Origin: an uncultured Gammaproteobacteria bacterium
GTDB taxonomy: Bacteria > Pseudomonadota > Gammaproteobacteria > HK1
Length of the DNA stretch: 64,000 nucleotides
Assembly: GCA_958295835.1 (NCBI GenBank)
Contig: OY282378.1
Span: 4,613,694-4,677,693, forward strand
Direction: 5' to 3'
Position numbers and translations under genes: made by a program. Positions 63,651 through 64,000 of this stretch are shown here, in pieces. Under the pieces are notes generated by a model that was given only the letters and a program-made list of their open reading frames with translations, was not told the DNA's origin and made no database searches. Positions within the stretch are counted from its first letter, which is position 1. Each line of letters starts with the position of its first letter.

Positions 63651-64000
63651 TCACGCTCCCGGCCCCTGCCGCGCGGCGAGTCCCTGGGCAAGGAACGTCG
63701 TGGCCAGTTGATTCAGGCTGACACCCTCGCTCGCCGCCCGTTTGGCGAGCTGCATGTGCAAGGTCTTCGGAATGCGCTGGACGAACTGTCCGCTCCAGGT
63801 CTTCGGGGCCGGCAGATCACCCTTGTCTTCCCGTTCGGCCGTCGCCCATGCCTCGAAGGCGTCACGGGCCTCCGCAATGGCGGCATCGATGGTCTCGGCG
63901 TCCGCGATACATCCGGGCAGATCGGGGATGGTGACCAGATAGCCTCCACCCTCCTCCTCGGGGATGGGGTCGACGTGGAGCGGATAATCTTCGAACTTCA
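63651..64000 (-). CDS. hicB: HicB-like antitoxin, start cut by window edge
   Basis: The frame read from base 64000 leftwards is open for 115 codons to a stop at 63651-63653; its ATG would begin one base beyond the window. The protein shows the HicB pattern: FEDYPLHVDPIPEEEGGGYLV..PDLPGCIADAETIDAAIAEARDAF (partly degenerate RNase-H fold) and a C-terminal ribbon-helix-helix domain with RIPKTLHMQLAKRAASEGVSLNQLATTFL. HicB neutralises the mRNA-cleaving toxin HicA and represses the operon; a hicA gene would be expected beyond 64000. It is convergent with the DUF262 operon. Confidence 0.88.
   Translation of the reverse strand, partial: KFEDYPLHVDPIPEEEGGGYLVTIPDLPGCIADAETIDAAIAEARDAFEAWATAEREDKGDLPAPKTWSGQFVQRIPKTLHMQLAKRAASEGVSLNQLATTFLAQGLAARQGPGA

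Noticed and set aside
63713..63949. Minus-strand 78-codon frame at the right end
   Set aside because: It is out of frame with the clear HicB-like protein that runs off the window edge on the same strand.

Overview
The window is high-GC chromosomal DNA from a Gram-negative bacterium, most likely a gammaproteobacterium. The pointers are the pyrG-kdsA-eno-ftsB-ispD-ispF gene order, kdsA (LPS Kdo synthesis), a single-chain PurL of about 1,375 residues, an sucA-sucB-lpd set with gltA and acnA nearby, MsrP/MsrQ, and a DUF1244 protein. No rRNA, tRNA, CRISPR array, prophage or insertion sequence was seen.

Layout. 1-1191 (-): 3' part of citrate synthase. 1587-8736 (+): a peptide-type ABC importer without ATPase genes, followed by a DUF1028 Ntn-hydrolase-like protein, a small AT-rich periplasmic LTXXQ-type protein and a gamma-glutamyltransferase. 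8973-16980: sucA, sucB and lpd on +, but sucB and lpd are separated by an oppositely oriented AAA-ATPase/DUF4276 pair that looks like a defence module, next to a remnant of a TRAP-type permease. 17114-21819 (-): branched-chain amino-acid type ABC importer with an attenuator-like hairpin after the binding-protein gene. 22144-34838: acnA, DUF1244, purB, a histone-H1-like membrane protein (-), purL, msrPQ and an Smr-domain protein.

34924-51666 (-) is the most unusual part: 18 consecutive genes, most overlapping by a few bases, which look like one operon. In transcription order: acyl carrier protein, a dead SDR, ketoreductase, a fused ketosynthase/ketosynthase-like protein, thioesterase, second ketoreductase, second ACP, GcvT-like protein, a membrane protein fused to a FeeM-like GNAT acyltransferase, TPR-like lipoprotein, a degenerate ketosynthase, an intact ketosynthase, FabZ-like dehydratase, a second TPR-like protein, a MacB/LolCD-type ABC ATPase and permease, a LolA-like periplasmic protein and an outer-membrane beta-barrel. 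The inferred job is to build an acyl chain on ACP, transfer it to an amino-type acceptor at the inner membrane, and move the product to the outer membrane. It resembles aryl-polyene and fee-type N-acyl amino acid clusters in parts but lacks the aryl starter enzymes. I could not match it to a system I know.

52289-59499 holds a small lipoprotein gene (+) and the housekeeping run ispF, ispD, ftsB, eno, kdsA, pyrG (-), with copies of an intergenic hairpin repeat and an unusual Gly/Ala-rich tail on PyrG. 59818-64000 is a lower-GC accessory region: a 3' gene remnant, a three-gene operon (DUF262 protein, DUF3696-type AAA ATPase, unknown protein) that looks like an anti-phage system, and a HicB-like antitoxin cut by the window end.
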